Translations under genes and position numbers: made by a program
Part shown: positions 23,408-31,917 of the stretch, in pieces
Layout of the letters: each line of letters opens with the position of its first letter
How positions within the stretch are numbered: position 1 is the stretch's first letter
Assembly: GCF_018128905.1 (NCBI RefSeq)
Contig: NZ_CP063808.1
Coordinates: forward strand, 4,092,001-4,156,000
DNA from: Streptomyces sp. A2-16
GTDB lineage: Bacteria > Actinomycetota > Actinomycetes > Streptomycetales > Streptomycetaceae
DNA: 64,000 bases
Direction: 5' to 3'
The notes under the pieces: model-generated
What the model saw: the letters and a program-made list of their open reading frames with translations, nothing else
The model's database searches: none
What the model was told of the DNA's origin: nothing

Positions 23408-24454
23408 TCAGCCGTGCGGCAGCACCACCGCGCGGCCGTTGATGTCCCCGGCGTGCAGACGCGCGTACGCCTCGGGAGCCTGCTCCAGCGTGAACGTCTC
23501 GACGTGCGAGGAGACGAGCCCCTGGCGCGCGAGGTCGAGGACCTCCATGAGCTCGGTCCGGCTGCCCCAGTAGGGGAAGGCGGCCGACACCTCGAACGGC
23601 AGCCCGCCGCCGAAGCCGACGGCCAGCGTGCCCCCGCCGAGGCCGACGACGGTGACATCGCCCGCCACAGCCACCGACGCGGCCGCGACCGCCAGGGTCG
23701 GCTCGGCGCCGACGAAGTCCAGGACCACCTCCGCCCCCGTACCGCCGGTGAGTTGCCGGATCCGCGCGCTCGCCTCTCCGCCGGAGAGCAGTGTCTCGTG
23801 GGCGCCGACCTTGCCCGCCAGCCGGAGCTTGTCCTCGCTCGTGTCGAGGGCGACCACCCGCGCGGGGGTCAGTGCGCGCAGCAGCTGCACGGCGAGATGG
23901 CCCAGGCCGCCGACGCCGATCACCACCGCCGTGCTCCCGGGCAGCAGCTTCGGCAGTGACCGGCGGATCGCGTGGTACGGGGTCAGCCCGGCGTCCGTGA
24001 GGGGCGCCCCCTGCACGGGGTCGACGCCCTGCAGGGGGACCAGGTGGCGCGGCGAGTCCACCAGCAGGTACTCCGCCAGTGCGCCGGGCCGGCCGAGCCC
24101 GGGAGGCACGATGCCGAGCCCCGCCGCGTGCGGACAGCAGTTCTCCCGGCCCTCGGCGCAGGGGTGGCAGCGTCCGCAGCCCCACGGGCCGTACACCGCC
24201 ACCGCCTCGCCCTCCGTCACCTCGGTGACGCCGGCGCCCACCGCCGTCACCGTGCCCACCCCCTCGTGGCCCAGGGTCATCGGCAGGGCGTAGGGGAACG
24301 CCTCCTCGGGCCAGCCCATCACCGCGATGTCGGAGTGGCACAGGCCCGCCGCCGTCACCTTCAACAGCACCTGACCGGGGCCGGGTTCGGGAACGGGCAC
24401 CTCCACGACCTCAGGAGCGTGTCCCACCCGCAGGTACTGCACGGCTTTCATCAT
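23408..24454 (-). CDS. Zinc-dependent alcohol dehydrogenase
   Basis: 348 aa (the start could be either of two adjacent ATGs). The catalytic zinc ligands C38 (GLCHSD), H63 and E64 (LGHEGVG) and the structural zinc cysteines (CGRCHPCAEGRENCC) are all present, as is the Rossmann glycine motif GVGGLG. It should oxidise a primary or secondary alcohol with NAD+. Its start codon lies inside the end of the ABC permease gene (44-nt overlap), so it is co-translated with the importer and probably acts on the imported substrate or an early intermediate. Confidence 0.92.
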   Translation of the reverse strand: MMKAVQYLRVGHAPEVVEVPVPEPGPGQVLLKVTAAGLCHSDIAVMGWPEEAFPYALPMTLGHEGVGTVTAVGAGVTEVTEGEAVAVYGPWGCGRCHPCAEGRENCCPHAAGLGIVPPGLGRPGALAEYLLVDSPRHLVPLQGVDPVQGAPLTDAGLTPYHAIRRSLPKLLPGSTAVVIGVGGLGHLAVQLLRALTPARVVALDTSEDKLRLAGKVGAHETLLSGGEASARIRQLTGGTGAEVVLDFVGAEPTLAVAAASVAVAGDVTVVGLGGGTLAVGFGGGLPFEVSAAFPYWGSRTELMEVLDLARQGLVSSHVETFTLEQAPEAYARLHAGDINGRAVVLPHG

Positions 24455-25481
24455 CGGTACTCCCTCTCGGTTGTTCGGGGTCGGGCAGCTTCCCGGCCCG
24501 GCGGCGCAGCACGGTGGGCAGGGCGATCCGCCCGCCCGTGAGGACCAGCGCCACGATGAGGACCGAGCCGGTGAACAGGCTCGCGGCCCACTGCGCGCTG
24601 GTGGCGAGCCCGAGCCCGGTGATGCCCGTGCCGAGCAGCAGCACCGCGATCACCGTCCCCCAGGCGTTGAAGCGGCCCGCGCGCAGCTGGGTCGCCCCGA
24701 CGAAGGCCGCCGCGTAGGCCGACAGCAGATACGGGCTGCCCGCGCTCGGCGATCCCGACCCCACCGAGGACGCGAAGACCACTCCGGCGAAACCGGAGAG
24801 CAGCGCGGACGTCACCAGGGTCCCGAAGCGCAGCCGGTCGGTGCGCACCCCCTGCAGCCGGGCCGCGTCGGTGTTGAACCCCGTCGCGTACAACCGGCGT
24901 CCGGTCGCGGTGTGTTCCAGCACGAACCAGATGGCGAGGGCGGCGAGCAGCAGATACAGAACCGGCAGGGTGATGCCGCCCGCGTCCAGCTGAGCGATGC
25001 TCGCGAACGGCTTGGCGAGCAGCTGCACCCCGGTGATCGAGCTGTCGTTGGTGACCATGGTGATCAGGGACTGGATCAGCGCGCCGGTGGCGAGCGTGGC
25101 GATGAACGAGTCGACGCGCAGGACCACCACCACGAGGGCGTTGACCACCCCGACCAGCAGGGCCGCGGTCATCGCCAGGGCGATCGAGGTGAAGGGACCG
25201 AGGCCCGTGGAGACCAGGAAGTGGGCGGTCAGCACACTGGTCAGGGACATGGTGTAGGCCACCGACAGGTCGAAGACGCGGGCGGCCAGCGGCGGTACGA
25301 CGCTGAGTGCCACCAGGCCGGCCACCGCGTTGCCGTTGAGCACCTGCTTGACCGTGATGGCCGTAGGGAAGGTGTCCGGCGCCCACACGGAGAAGAGCAC
25401 GACGATCACCAGCCACACGTACACCGCGCCGATGTTGCGGAACGACAGGGTGGCGCTCACCCGGGTCGGGACGGACGTCAT
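24411..25481 (-). CDS. ABC transporter permease, ribose/xylose type
   Basis: 356 aa with 8-10 hydrophobic segments, of the branched-chain/monosaccharide permease family (BPD_transp_2). Recognisable pieces are DSFIATLATGALIQ and the cytoplasmic GRRLYATGFNTDAARLQGVR loop that couples to the ATPase. The C-terminal 40 residues are polar and extend over the start of the alcohol dehydrogenase gene. Only one permease gene is present, so a homodimer is expected. It starts one base downstream of the ATPase stop region and belongs to the same operon as the binding protein. Confidence 0.9.
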   Translation of the reverse strand: MTSVPTRVSATLSFRNIGAVYVWLVIVVLFSVWAPDTFPTAITVKQVLNGNAVAGLVALSVVPPLAARVFDLSVAYTMSLTSVLTAHFLVSTGLGPFTSIALAMTAALLVGVVNALVVVVLRVDSFIATLATGALIQSLITMVTNDSSITGVQLLAKPFASIAQLDAGGITLPVLYLLLAALAIWFVLEHTATGRRLYATGFNTDAARLQGVRTDRLRFGTLVTSALLSGFAGVVFASSVGSGSPSAGSPYLLSAYAAAFVGATQLRAGRFNAWGTVIAVLLLGTGITGLGLATSAQWAASLFTGSVLIVALVLTGGRIALPTVLRRRAGKLPDPEQPRGSTDDESRAVPAGGTRS

Positions 25482-25482
25482 C

Positions 25483-27006
25483 TCACTCGGTTCCTTCCAT
25501 GGCGTGCACGAGCGCGGACTCGGTGATGTCCGGCCCGCTGATCTCCCGCGCGATCCGGCCGTCCCGTACCACCAGGACGCGGGTGCACAGCGCGAGGAGG
25601 TCCTGGGTGTCGGAGGAGGACACGATGACGCCCATGCCCTCGTCGGCCTGCCGCTCGATCAGGTCGTAGAGCTGCAGGCGGGTGGCGATGTCCACGCCCG
25701 CCGTGGGCTCGCACAGGGTCAGCACCGGCGGGCGCTGGGCCAGGCAACGGGCCATGACGACCTTCTGCTGGTTGCCGCCGCTGAGCGTGGTGATCCTGGC
25801 CGTGCGGCCGTCCGTCCGTACGTCGACCCGGCTGATCCAGTCCTCCGTCAGGGCGGTCTCACGGCGTCGGCGCAGCCGTCCGGAGCGGGTGCGCAGCCGG
25901 TCCAGGAGCGGCAGGGTGAGGTTCTCGCCGACCGAGAAGTCGCCGATCACGCCTTCGCCCGCCCGGTCCGCCGGGACCAGGGGAAGGCCGAGAGCGCGGG
26001 CGTCACGTGCCTCGGTCCACCGCGTGGAGCGTTCCGGCAGGCGCAGTCTGCCGCTCACCCGGCCGGTGTGGGCCCCGCACACCGCGTACGGCACGATCTC
26101 GTGGCCGGAGCCGACCAGGCCGGTGACGCCCAGGCGCTCGCCCCCGGCCAGGTCGAAGCCGACTCCGCGCAGCGGCCCGGCCCACAGGTCGCGCACCTGC
26201 AGCACGGGGCCGCCGGCGGTGGCGGGGGGCGGCGGACGGTGGTCGGTCTCCGTCTCCTCTCCCGCCATCAGTGCGGCCAGGGAACGCGGGGTGAGATCGG
26301 CGACCGGGCGGGTGGCGATCCGTCGTCCGCCGCGGATGACGGTGACCCGGTCGGCGAGCGCGAAGATCTCGTCCATGCGGTGCGAGACGTACAGCACGCC
26401 GGCTCCAGCGTCGCGGACCTCGCGCACGATGTCGAACAGGCGGGCCACCTCACCGGGTGGCAGCACCGCGGTGGGCTCGTCGAGCACCAGGACACCGCGC
26501 CGCCCCTCCCAGCCCTGCAGCGCGGCGGCGATGGCGACCACCGTGCGCTGGACGGGGGTCGCCGTCGACAGGGGCCGGCGTACGTCGATGCCGAGGCCGA
26601 AGCGTTCGACCAGGGCGTGCGTGCGCCGCTCCATCTCCGGCCAGCGGATGTTGCCGAAGGCCGTGCGGGCGAAGCCGTGGCTGAGGGCGAGGTTGTCGAC
26701 GGCGCTCAACTCGCCCACCAGGCCCAGCTCCTGGTGCACGAAGCGCAGTCGGTCGTGGCGGGAGGCTGCCACCTGGCTCAGGTCGAAGGGTTCACCGTCG
26801 AGTTCGGCCACCGCGCCCGGCTCCGCGTGGTGGTACCCGGCGAGGATCTTGATCAGGGTGGACTTGCCGGAGCCGTTGGGCCCGATCAGGGCGTGGATCT
26901 CGCCGGGCGCCACCTCGAGGTCGACGTCCGTCAGGGCCCGGGTGCCGCCGAATCTCTTCGACAGGGCGGACACCCGCAGCACCGGCCCGCTCAACTCACG
27001 CCCCAC
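25483..27006 (-). CDS. ABC transporter ATP-binding protein, two NBDs (RbsA/XylG type)
   Basis: 507 aa with two tandem nucleotide-binding domains. NBD1 has Walker A GPNGSGKST (43-51) and Walker B VLVLDEPTA, but its signature is degenerate (LSTATPVQRT). NBD2 has an intact LSGGNQQK signature and LCEPTAGVD, but lacks a proper Walker A (GLVGSGHEI). This split is normal for sugar importers. The family energises uptake of sugars and related polar ligands; here it accompanies catabolic enzymes for a CoA-activated acid, so the ligand may be non-sugar. Confidence 0.92.
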   Translation of the reverse strand: MGRELSGPVLRVSALSKRFGGTRALTDVDLEVAPGEIHALIGPNGSGKSTLIKILAGYHHAEPGAVAELDGEPFDLSQVAASRHDRLRFVHQELGLVGELSAVDNLALSHGFARTAFGNIRWPEMERRTHALVERFGLGIDVRRPLSTATPVQRTVVAIAAALQGWEGRRGVLVLDEPTAVLPPGEVARLFDIVREVRDAGAGVLYVSHRMDEIFALADRVTVIRGGRRIATRPVADLTPRSLAALMAGEETETDHRPPPPATAGGPVLQVRDLWAGPLRGVGFDLAGGERLGVTGLVGSGHEIVPYAVCGAHTGRVSGRLRLPERSTRWTEARDARALGLPLVPADRAGEGVIGDFSVGENLTLPLLDRLRTRSGRLRRRRETALTEDWISRVDVRTDGRTARITTLSGGNQQKVVMARCLAQRPPVLTLCEPTAGVDIATRLQLYDLIERQADEGMGVIVSSSDTQDLLALCTRVLVVRDGRIAREISGPDITESALVHAMEGTE

Positions 27007-28133
27007 AGCGCTTTGAACTGGGCCTGGTAGTTCTCGACGATGGGGAAGTCACCGAGGGTCCTGGGCAGGTTGTCCTTGGTGATGAGCATGTTGGGCAGCA
27101 CCGCCTTCTGGTCCACGTCCATGGACTGGCCGGTGAAGTGGCGGGCCAGCGCGTCGACCTGCAGCCAGGAGGCCTCGTGCGAGTTCAGGGCCATCGCGGC
27201 GTCGCTGAGTCCGCTCTGGATGTACTGGTAGTTCTGTCCGTCCCCGACGTTCACGGCGAGGTGCCTGCCGGTGATGCCCGCGGTCTTGAGCGCGGCCGGA
27301 ACGCCCACGTTGAGCAGGCCCAGTGAGAAGACCACGTGGGTCACCTTCGGGTGGGAGCGCAGATACGACACCACCCGGTCCGGCATGTCCTTGCCGATCG
27401 CGGTGATCGGCACGTCCACGGTGTCCAGCCCACACCCCGCGCACCACTGCTCGTACTTGGCGGCGAACGTGTCCTTGACGGGCTTGAGGATGGTGTAGGC
27501 AGGGAGGTCGAAGTAGACGGTGTCGGCCTGGGCGTCGCTGTCGGACACCACCCAGGAGGCCAGCATCTCGCCCTGCACCGCGACGTCCTGGGGCCCGTTC
27601 TTGAGCAGGGAGACACCGTCGCCCACGACGTCGTCGGCGTTCGACTGGATGACGGGGATGCCCGCCTCCTTGAACCGGGCGAGCTGCTTGGCGTACACGG
27701 CGCGCGGGAAGCCGGAGGAGACGACGGCGTCGGGCTTGTCGCGCAGTGCCTGCTCGTAGGCGCTCTGGACGGACTCGGGTGTGCCCTGGGTGGCGATCTG
27801 GCGCACATGCCAGCCGAGCTCGTTGGCGCCCGCGGTGAAGAAGTTGGCCAGGTCCTGGCAGGACTGCACGCCGCACAGGATGAAGTCGATGGTCTTCCCG
27901 GCGGGTATCTTCCTGCCCACCGGCTGGGTGACCGGGATCCTGTCCGGGTGCTCGGAGTACTTCGCCACGGCCTTGCGGGCCGCGATCAGGCCGGGGGAGT
28001 CAGGAGCCGCCGCCTTGGCGGAGTCGGCGGCCGGCGTCGTCCCGCTGCCGCAGCCCGCCAGGGCGAGCAGGGCGGTGACGGGGACGATCGCGGTCAGAGC
28101 GCGGCGGGCCGCGCGACGGGGTCTGGAACTCAT
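26991..28133 (-). CDS. Lipoprotein solute-binding protein of the ABC importer
   Basis: 380 aa. The signal peptide has an arginine-rich N-region (SSRPRRAARR) and a lipobox ending in C28 (ALAGC), so the mature protein is membrane-anchored. The rest is a type I periplasmic-binding fold (IDFILCGVQSCQDLANFF; NVGDGQNYQYIQSG). Two cysteine pairs (CGVQSC and CAGC) may form disulfides. ATG 28133 has GGGAG upstream. The gene overlaps the ATPase gene by 16 nt and heads the operon SBP-ATPase-permease-alcohol dehydrogenase. Confidence 0.9.
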   Translation of the reverse strand: MSSRPRRAARRALTAIVPVTALLALAGCGSGTTPAADSAKAAAPDSPGLIAARKAVAKYSEHPDRIPVTQPVGRKIPAGKTIDFILCGVQSCQDLANFFTAGANELGWHVRQIATQGTPESVQSAYEQALRDKPDAVVSSGFPRAVYAKQLARFKEAGIPVIQSNADDVVGDGVSLLKNGPQDVAVQGEMLASWVVSDSDAQADTVYFDLPAYTILKPVKDTFAAKYEQWCAGCGLDTVDVPITAIGKDMPDRVVSYLRSHPKVTHVVFSLGLLNVGVPAALKTAGITGRHLAVNVGDGQNYQYIQSGLSDAAMALNSHEASWLQVDALARHFTGQSMDVDQKAVLPNMLITKDNLPRTLGDFPIVENYQAQFKALWGVS

Positions 28134-28501
28134 CGTTGAGTACTCCCGTGGTGTGTCGCCTGTGCTGTCGCGACCCGGGGCGCCCCGCGTCCGCGGTGGT
28201 CGGCTCCGGTCAGGCGAATGGATTGCGTGTCGCGCCGGGCGGGAACGCCGCGGCACCGGTCCGGGACGCGGCAGAGACCGTCCCGGGATCGAGAAACTTT
28301 TGAGGCACTACAGCCTCAAGTGGGTCGGAGTGTGACACGCCCCGGCGGCCTTGGGGAGAGGGTCGCCGCAAAAAATTGCTGGTTCCCGGCTCCACAGGGC
28401 CGCGACCTCGGAGAGTGCGGGGTTACTGACCGGCTCGACTGTTGCTCCTGGCCGCAACTGGTAACTACACTCCATCTAAAGTTTCTGCCTGAGGAGAGAT
28501 G
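28134..28501. other. Divergent regulatory region between ABC importer and Rieske operons
   Basis: 368 bp without a gene. It contains two inverted repeats (CCGGGACG 28261-28268 with CGTCCCGG 28279-28286; TTGAGGC 28300-28306 with GCCTCAA 28313-28319, spacer ACTACA). It also holds a TTACTG hexamer at 28423-28428 and the plus-strand promoter described separately. The 20-bp TTGAGGC palindrome is the best operator candidate for a regulator of either operon. Confidence 0.55.
28442..28471 (+). promoter_or_regulatory. Promoter of the Rieske operon
   Basis: TTGCTC (28442-28447) and TACACT (28466-28471) with an 18-nt spacer, about 30 nt upstream of the Rieske oxygenase start. Confidence 0.55.
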
Positions 28502-29908
28502 ATGGACGAAACATCGGAGCCGGCCACTGCCCGATGCCCGGGGCCCAGCGTCCAGGACTACCTCGACCAGGACAGCCGCCCCGTGCCCGCCGCCCTGAGG
28601 TACGAGCACAACGACCACCTCGGCAGCGAGGACATCGACACCGCCCGCTTCACCTCCCGCGCATGGGCCGAACGCGAGATGCGGCAGGTCTGGCGGCGCG
28701 TCTGGCAGTTCGCCTGCCTGGAGAGCGAGATCCCCGAGGTCGGCGACCACGAGATCTACGAGATCGGCGACGACTCCCTCATCGTCGTGCGCACCGCCCC
28801 CGACGAGATCCGCGCCTTCGTCAACGTCTGCCTGCACCGCGGCCGCAAACTGCGCACCGGCGGCGGCAACGTCAGCGAGTTCCGCTGCTCCTTCCACGGC
28901 TTCGCCTGGAACCTCGACGGCACCATGCAGAGCCCGCCCTGCGCCTGGGACTTCCCGCACGTCACCCCGGAGAAGTTCGCCCTGCCCGAGGTCCAGGTGG
29001 CCACCTGGCGCGGCTTCGTCTTCATCAACATGGACCCGTACGCCGAATCCTTCGACAGCTACCGCGGCACCTTCGACGACTACTACATCTGGCCGCTGGA
29101 GAACCGCTACAAGTCGCTCCACATCGCCAAGGTGCTGCCCTGCAACTGGAAGGTCGCCCAGGACGCGTTCATCGAGTCGTTCCACGTGATCGCCACCCAC
29201 CCGCAGATGCTGCCGTGGCTCGCCGACGCCAACTCGCAGTACGACGTCATGGCGGACCAGCCGAACTGGAACCGGATGATCAACATCCAGGGTGCTCCCA
29301 GCCCGCACGTGGCCGAGTCCGTGACGGAGGAGGACGTCCTGGAGACCTTCTACGACTCGCGCGCCTTCTACGCCGCCGCGCAAGGGCGGGACCTGGTGAT
29401 GCAGGAGGGCGACGAACTGCCGGCGATCCCGCCCGGCGGCACCGCCCGCCAGGTCCTCGCCGAACGCATGCGCGCCCAGCTGGCGGCCACCTCGCAGCAG
29501 GACTTCTCGCAGACCGCCGACACCGAACTGCTGGACGCCATCAACTACTTGTTGTTCCCCAACTTCAACCCCTGGGGCGGGGCCAAGTCCAACATCATCT
29601 ACCGGTTCCGGCCCAACGGCCTCGACCCCGACTCGTGCACCGCCGAGATCATCTTCATGTCGTCCCCGAAGCAGCCCGGCGAGGTGCCCGCCCCCGCGAA
29701 GATCCGCTGGGTGCCAGAGGACATGCTCTTCGCCGACATCCCCGAACTGGGCGTGCTCGGACCGGTCTTCGACCAGGACTGCGAGAACCTCCCCTACGTC
29801 CAGCAGGGCCTGAAGGCGATGCGGAAACCGGGCATCACCCTGGCCAACTACCAGGAGAGCCGCATCCGCCACTTCAACCGGACGCTCGACCAGTGGATGG
29901 ACAAGTGA
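28502..29908 (+). CDS. Rieske non-haem iron oxygenase, alpha subunit (1)
   Basis: 468 aa from the second of two tandem ATGs (GAGGAG lies 5 nt upstream of it). The Rieske 2Fe-2S ligands are C110 and H112 (CLHRG) and C129 and H132 (CSFHGFAW). The mononuclear iron site follows as NWKVAQDAFIESFHVIATH, giving the usual D-x-x-H-x4-H arrangement. It should insert oxygen into an aromatic or alicyclic substrate or demethylate it. No beta subunit is present, so an alpha-only oligomer is likely. It is translationally coupled (GTGA) to a 2Fe-2S ferredoxin, and its reductase may be the FNR-type protein at 15967-16935. Confidence 0.93.
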   Translation: MDETSEPATARCPGPSVQDYLDQDSRPVPAALRYEHNDHLGSEDIDTARFTSRAWAEREMRQVWRRVWQFACLESEIPEVGDHEIYEIGDDSLIVVRTAPDEIRAFVNVCLHRGRKLRTGGGNVSEFRCSFHGFAWNLDGTMQSPPCAWDFPHVTPEKFALPEVQVATWRGFVFINMDPYAESFDSYRGTFDDYYIWPLENRYKSLHIAKVLPCNWKVAQDAFIESFHVIATHPQMLPWLADANSQYDVMADQPNWNRMINIQGAPSPHVAESVTEEDVLETFYDSRAFYAAAQGRDLVMQEGDELPAIPPGGTARQVLAERMRAQLAATSQQDFSQTADTELLDAINYLLFPNFNPWGGAKSNIIYRFRPNGLDPDSCTAEIIFMSSPKQPGEVPAPAKIRWVPEDMLFADIPELGVLGPVFDQDCENLPYVQQGLKAMRKPGITLANYQESRIRHFNRTLDQWMDK

Positions 29909-30219
29909 GCCACCGGGTGGCGGTCAGACCCTCCGGTCTCGTGCTCGAAGTCCTCGACGGCGAGGACCTGTTCACCGCCGCCCAGCGCCTCGGCTACCGC
30001 TGGCCCACCGTCTGCGGAGGCAAGGGAACCTGCCGTACCTGCTTCGTCCAGGTCGACGAGGGCGCCGAGAACTGTTCCCCCGTGGGCCCGCTGGAACGCG
30101 AGGGCATCGAAGCCCTGCGCAGGCCGGTGGACGGCCTGACCCGGCTCGCCTGCCGGCTCCTGGTCGAGGGCCCGGTGACCGTGACCAAGCGCGGCGTGCG
30201 CCGCCGAGTGCAGGAGTGA
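29905..30219 (+). CDS. 2Fe-2S ferredoxin
   Basis: 104 aa from GTG 29905, which overlaps the Rieske stop (GTGA). The cluster ligands are C-x5-C-x2-C (CGGKGTCRTC) and a final cysteine in TRLAC, the plant/vertebrate-type pattern. An extra cysteine (ENCSP) lies between. It is the probable electron carrier between an NAD(P)H reductase and the Rieske oxygenase encoded immediately upstream. A second in-frame GTG at 29917 is a less likely start. Confidence 0.88.
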   Translation: MSHRVAVRPSGLVLEVLDGEDLFTAAQRLGYRWPTVCGGKGTCRTCFVQVDEGAENCSPVGPLEREGIEALRRPVDGLTRLACRLLVEGPVTVTKRGVRRRVQE

Positions 30220-30226
30220 GGCCCCC

Positions 30227-30442
30227 ATGTCCAAGCAAGTGATCCACCCCCTGACCGGGCACGTGTACCGGCTCACCGAGGACGGCCTGGTCGAGGTGAC
30301 CGACCCCGCGACCGGGACCCAGGGCCTCTTCGACTTCCAGGCCCGGTGGCAGTCGGGCGAACTGCGCCACGCCGACCTGCAGATGGCCGGTTGGGTCGGC
30401 CGCCTCGCCCGGCGCCGTACGCCCCCGCAGCCGGAGCGGTGA
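30227..30442 (+). CDS. Small protein of unknown function in the Rieske operon
   Basis: 71 aa, starting with ATG 7 nt after the ferredoxin stop and overlapping the next gene by 4 nt. I do not recognise a family. It is soluble and mixed in charge: VIHPLTGHVYRLTEDGLVEV looks like short beta-strands, and RWQSGELRHADLQMAGWVG a helix. Tight coupling between ferredoxin and oxidoreductase makes spurious coding unlikely and suggests an accessory or assembly component of the oxygenase system. Confidence 0.75.
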   Translation: MSKQVIHPLTGHVYRLTEDGLVEVTDPATGTQGLFDFQARWQSGELRHADLQMAGWVGRLARRRTPPQPER

Positions 30443-31473
30443 ACACCGTGACGCCCCGCACCACCCGGGCGGTCTGTCTGGTGCGCCGCCCCGACGGAGC
30501 ACCGCTCCCCACCGACTTCGCCGTCGAGGACCGCCCGCTGCCGCCCCTGGGGGAAGGCCAACTGCTCGTTCGCAACCTCTACATGAGCGTCGACCCGTCG
30601 ATGCGCGGACGCCTGGAGAGCACCGAGAAGCACTACACGCACAACTTCACCCCGGGTTCGCCGCTCGACGGCCGCGCCCTCGGCGTGGTGGAGGACAGCC
30701 GCTGCGCCTCGGTGCCGCCGGGCACCTACGTACGCCATCAACTCGGCTGGCGGGAGCGGGCCGTGCTGGACGCGGCGGACACCGACGGCGCCGGGCGCAT
30801 CGACCCCCGGCTCGCCCCGCTGCCCACCTGGCTGGGACTGCTCGGCCAGACCGGGTTCACCGCCTACGTGGGCCTGACCCGCATCGCGGCGCTGCGTCCG
30901 GGCGACACCGTCTTCGTCTCGGCGGCGGCCGGAGCCGTCGGCACCGCCGCCGGCCAGTTCGCGCGCCTGCTGGGCGCGGACCGCGTCGTCGGGACCGCCG
31001 GAGGCCCCGACAAGTGCGCCCTGCTGGTGAAGGAGTTCGGCTACGACGCCGCCGCGGACTACCGCGCCGGCCCGGTCCGTGACGAACTGGCCCGGATCGC
31101 GCCCGACGGCATCGACGTCTACTTCGACAACGTCGGCGGCGAGCAACTCGCCGCCGCCCTGCACGCGCTGCGCACCGGCGGCCGGGTCGCCCTGTGCGGC
31201 ATGATGTCGCAGTTCGGCGGCGACCGGCGGACCGTGGACATCAACCATCTGATCCAAGCAGTCCTCAAGCGCCTGACCCTGTGCGGCTTCATCGTCCGCG
31301 ACCACGACGACCTGCGCCCCGAGTTCGAGCAACGGGTCGCGGGGTGGCTCGCAGAGGGCCGCATCACCGCCCGCGAGACGATCGTGGACGGCCTGGACAA
31401 CGCCGCCGGGGCGCTGTTGTCGCTGCTCGACGGCGGCAATGTCGGCAAGATGCTGGTGCGGCTGGACCACTGA
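30439..31473 (+). CDS. NADP-dependent medium-chain reductase (curcumin/alkenal reductase-like)
   Basis: 344 aa from GTG 30439, which overlaps the previous stop (GTGA) and has GGAG upstream. A zinc-free MDR protein: NLYMSVDPSMRGR near the N-terminus is diagnostic of the NADP-dependent alkenal double-bond/curcumin reductase group, followed by the Rossmann segment SAAAGAVGTAAGQ and the DVYFDNVGG motif. It should reduce an activated C=C bond (enone or enal) with NADPH. Last gene of the Rieske operon, closed by a strong terminator. Confidence 0.92.
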   Translation: MNTVTPRTTRAVCLVRRPDGAPLPTDFAVEDRPLPPLGEGQLLVRNLYMSVDPSMRGRLESTEKHYTHNFTPGSPLDGRALGVVEDSRCASVPPGTYVRHQLGWRERAVLDAADTDGAGRIDPRLAPLPTWLGLLGQTGFTAYVGLTRIAALRPGDTVFVSAAAGAVGTAAGQFARLLGADRVVGTAGGPDKCALLVKEFGYDAAADYRAGPVRDELARIAPDGIDVYFDNVGGEQLAAALHALRTGGRVALCGMMSQFGGDRRTVDINHLIQAVLKRLTLCGFIVRDHDDLRPEFEQRVAGWLAEGRITARETIVDGLDNAAGALLSLLDGGNVGKMLVRLDH

Positions 31474-31481
31474 CGCACTCG

Positions 31482-31512
31482 AAAGCGGCGCCCCCGCCGG
31501 GGGCGCCGCTTT
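31482..31512 (+). terminator. Rho-independent-type terminator
   Basis: 14-bp perfect stem (AAAGCGGCGCCCCC, loop GCC) followed by a T on the plus strand, 8 nt after the MDR reductase stop and between convergent genes. Confidence 0.9.
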
Positions 31513-31523
31513 TCCGGTGTGTC

Positions 31524-31847
31524 TCAGCGCATGGGGCGGGAAGCGGCGACCGTGTGTGCCGTCAGCGAGACCCCCACCCGGGTCAGACCCGCCACCGCCG
31601 CCCGGAAGTCCTTGATGTGCGGGGTGGCGAAGTGCTCGTCGAGGGCCTGTTGCGAGGTCCAGTGCTCGTACACCCGGATGCGCCGCTCGTCGTCGGGATC
31701 GGCGGTCATCGCGTAGTCCAGGCAGCCGGGCTCGGCCGCACGGGTCCGCCGGCCCAGCTCGACCAGAGCCGCCAGCATCGGGGCGCGGTCGCCGGGCTCG
31801 TAGTCCATCCAGCCGGCGACGATGATTGCCTCAGCCATGCCAGTCAC
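31524..31847 (-). CDS. Antibiotic biosynthesis monooxygenase (ABM)-family protein
   Basis: 107-aa dimeric ferredoxin-like fold protein. GWMDYEPGDRAPMLAALVEL, EPGCLDYAM and VYEHWTSQQALDEHFATPH are the classic ABM/quinol monooxygenase pattern. Such proteins oxidise quinols without a cofactor or act as small heme/quinone-handling enzymes. The GTG at 31847 has AAGGAAG upstream; an ATG four codons in is the alternative. It follows the PEP-utilising gene, with a hairpin between them. Confidence 0.87.
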   Translation of the reverse strand: MTGMAEAIIVAGWMDYEPGDRAPMLAALVELGRRTRAAEPGCLDYAMTADPDDERRIRVYEHWTSQQALDEHFATPHIKDFRAAVAGLTRVGVSLTAHTVAASRPMR

Positions 31848-31869
31848 ACGCTTCCTTTCGCGGTCATGA

Positions 31870-31912
31870 CCGCGGGCCCGTCACCGATGGGGAGTCGGCG
31901 ACGGGCCCGCGG
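31870..31912 (-). terminator. Hairpin between PEP-utilising gene and ABM gene
   Basis: 13-bp perfect stem (CCGCGGGCCCGTC at 31870-31882 with GACGGGCCCGCGG at 31900-31912) with a 17-nt loop, just after the stop of the PEP-utilising gene. It may terminate or attenuate transcription before the ABM gene. Confidence 0.6.
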
Positions 31913-31917
31913 CGTAC

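Noticed and set aside
20514..24341. 1275-codon minus-strand open frame
   Set aside because: It is antisense to the acyl-CoA dehydrogenase, SDR and ThuA-like genes, which have clear motifs and ribosome sites; long frames of this type are expected at this GC content.
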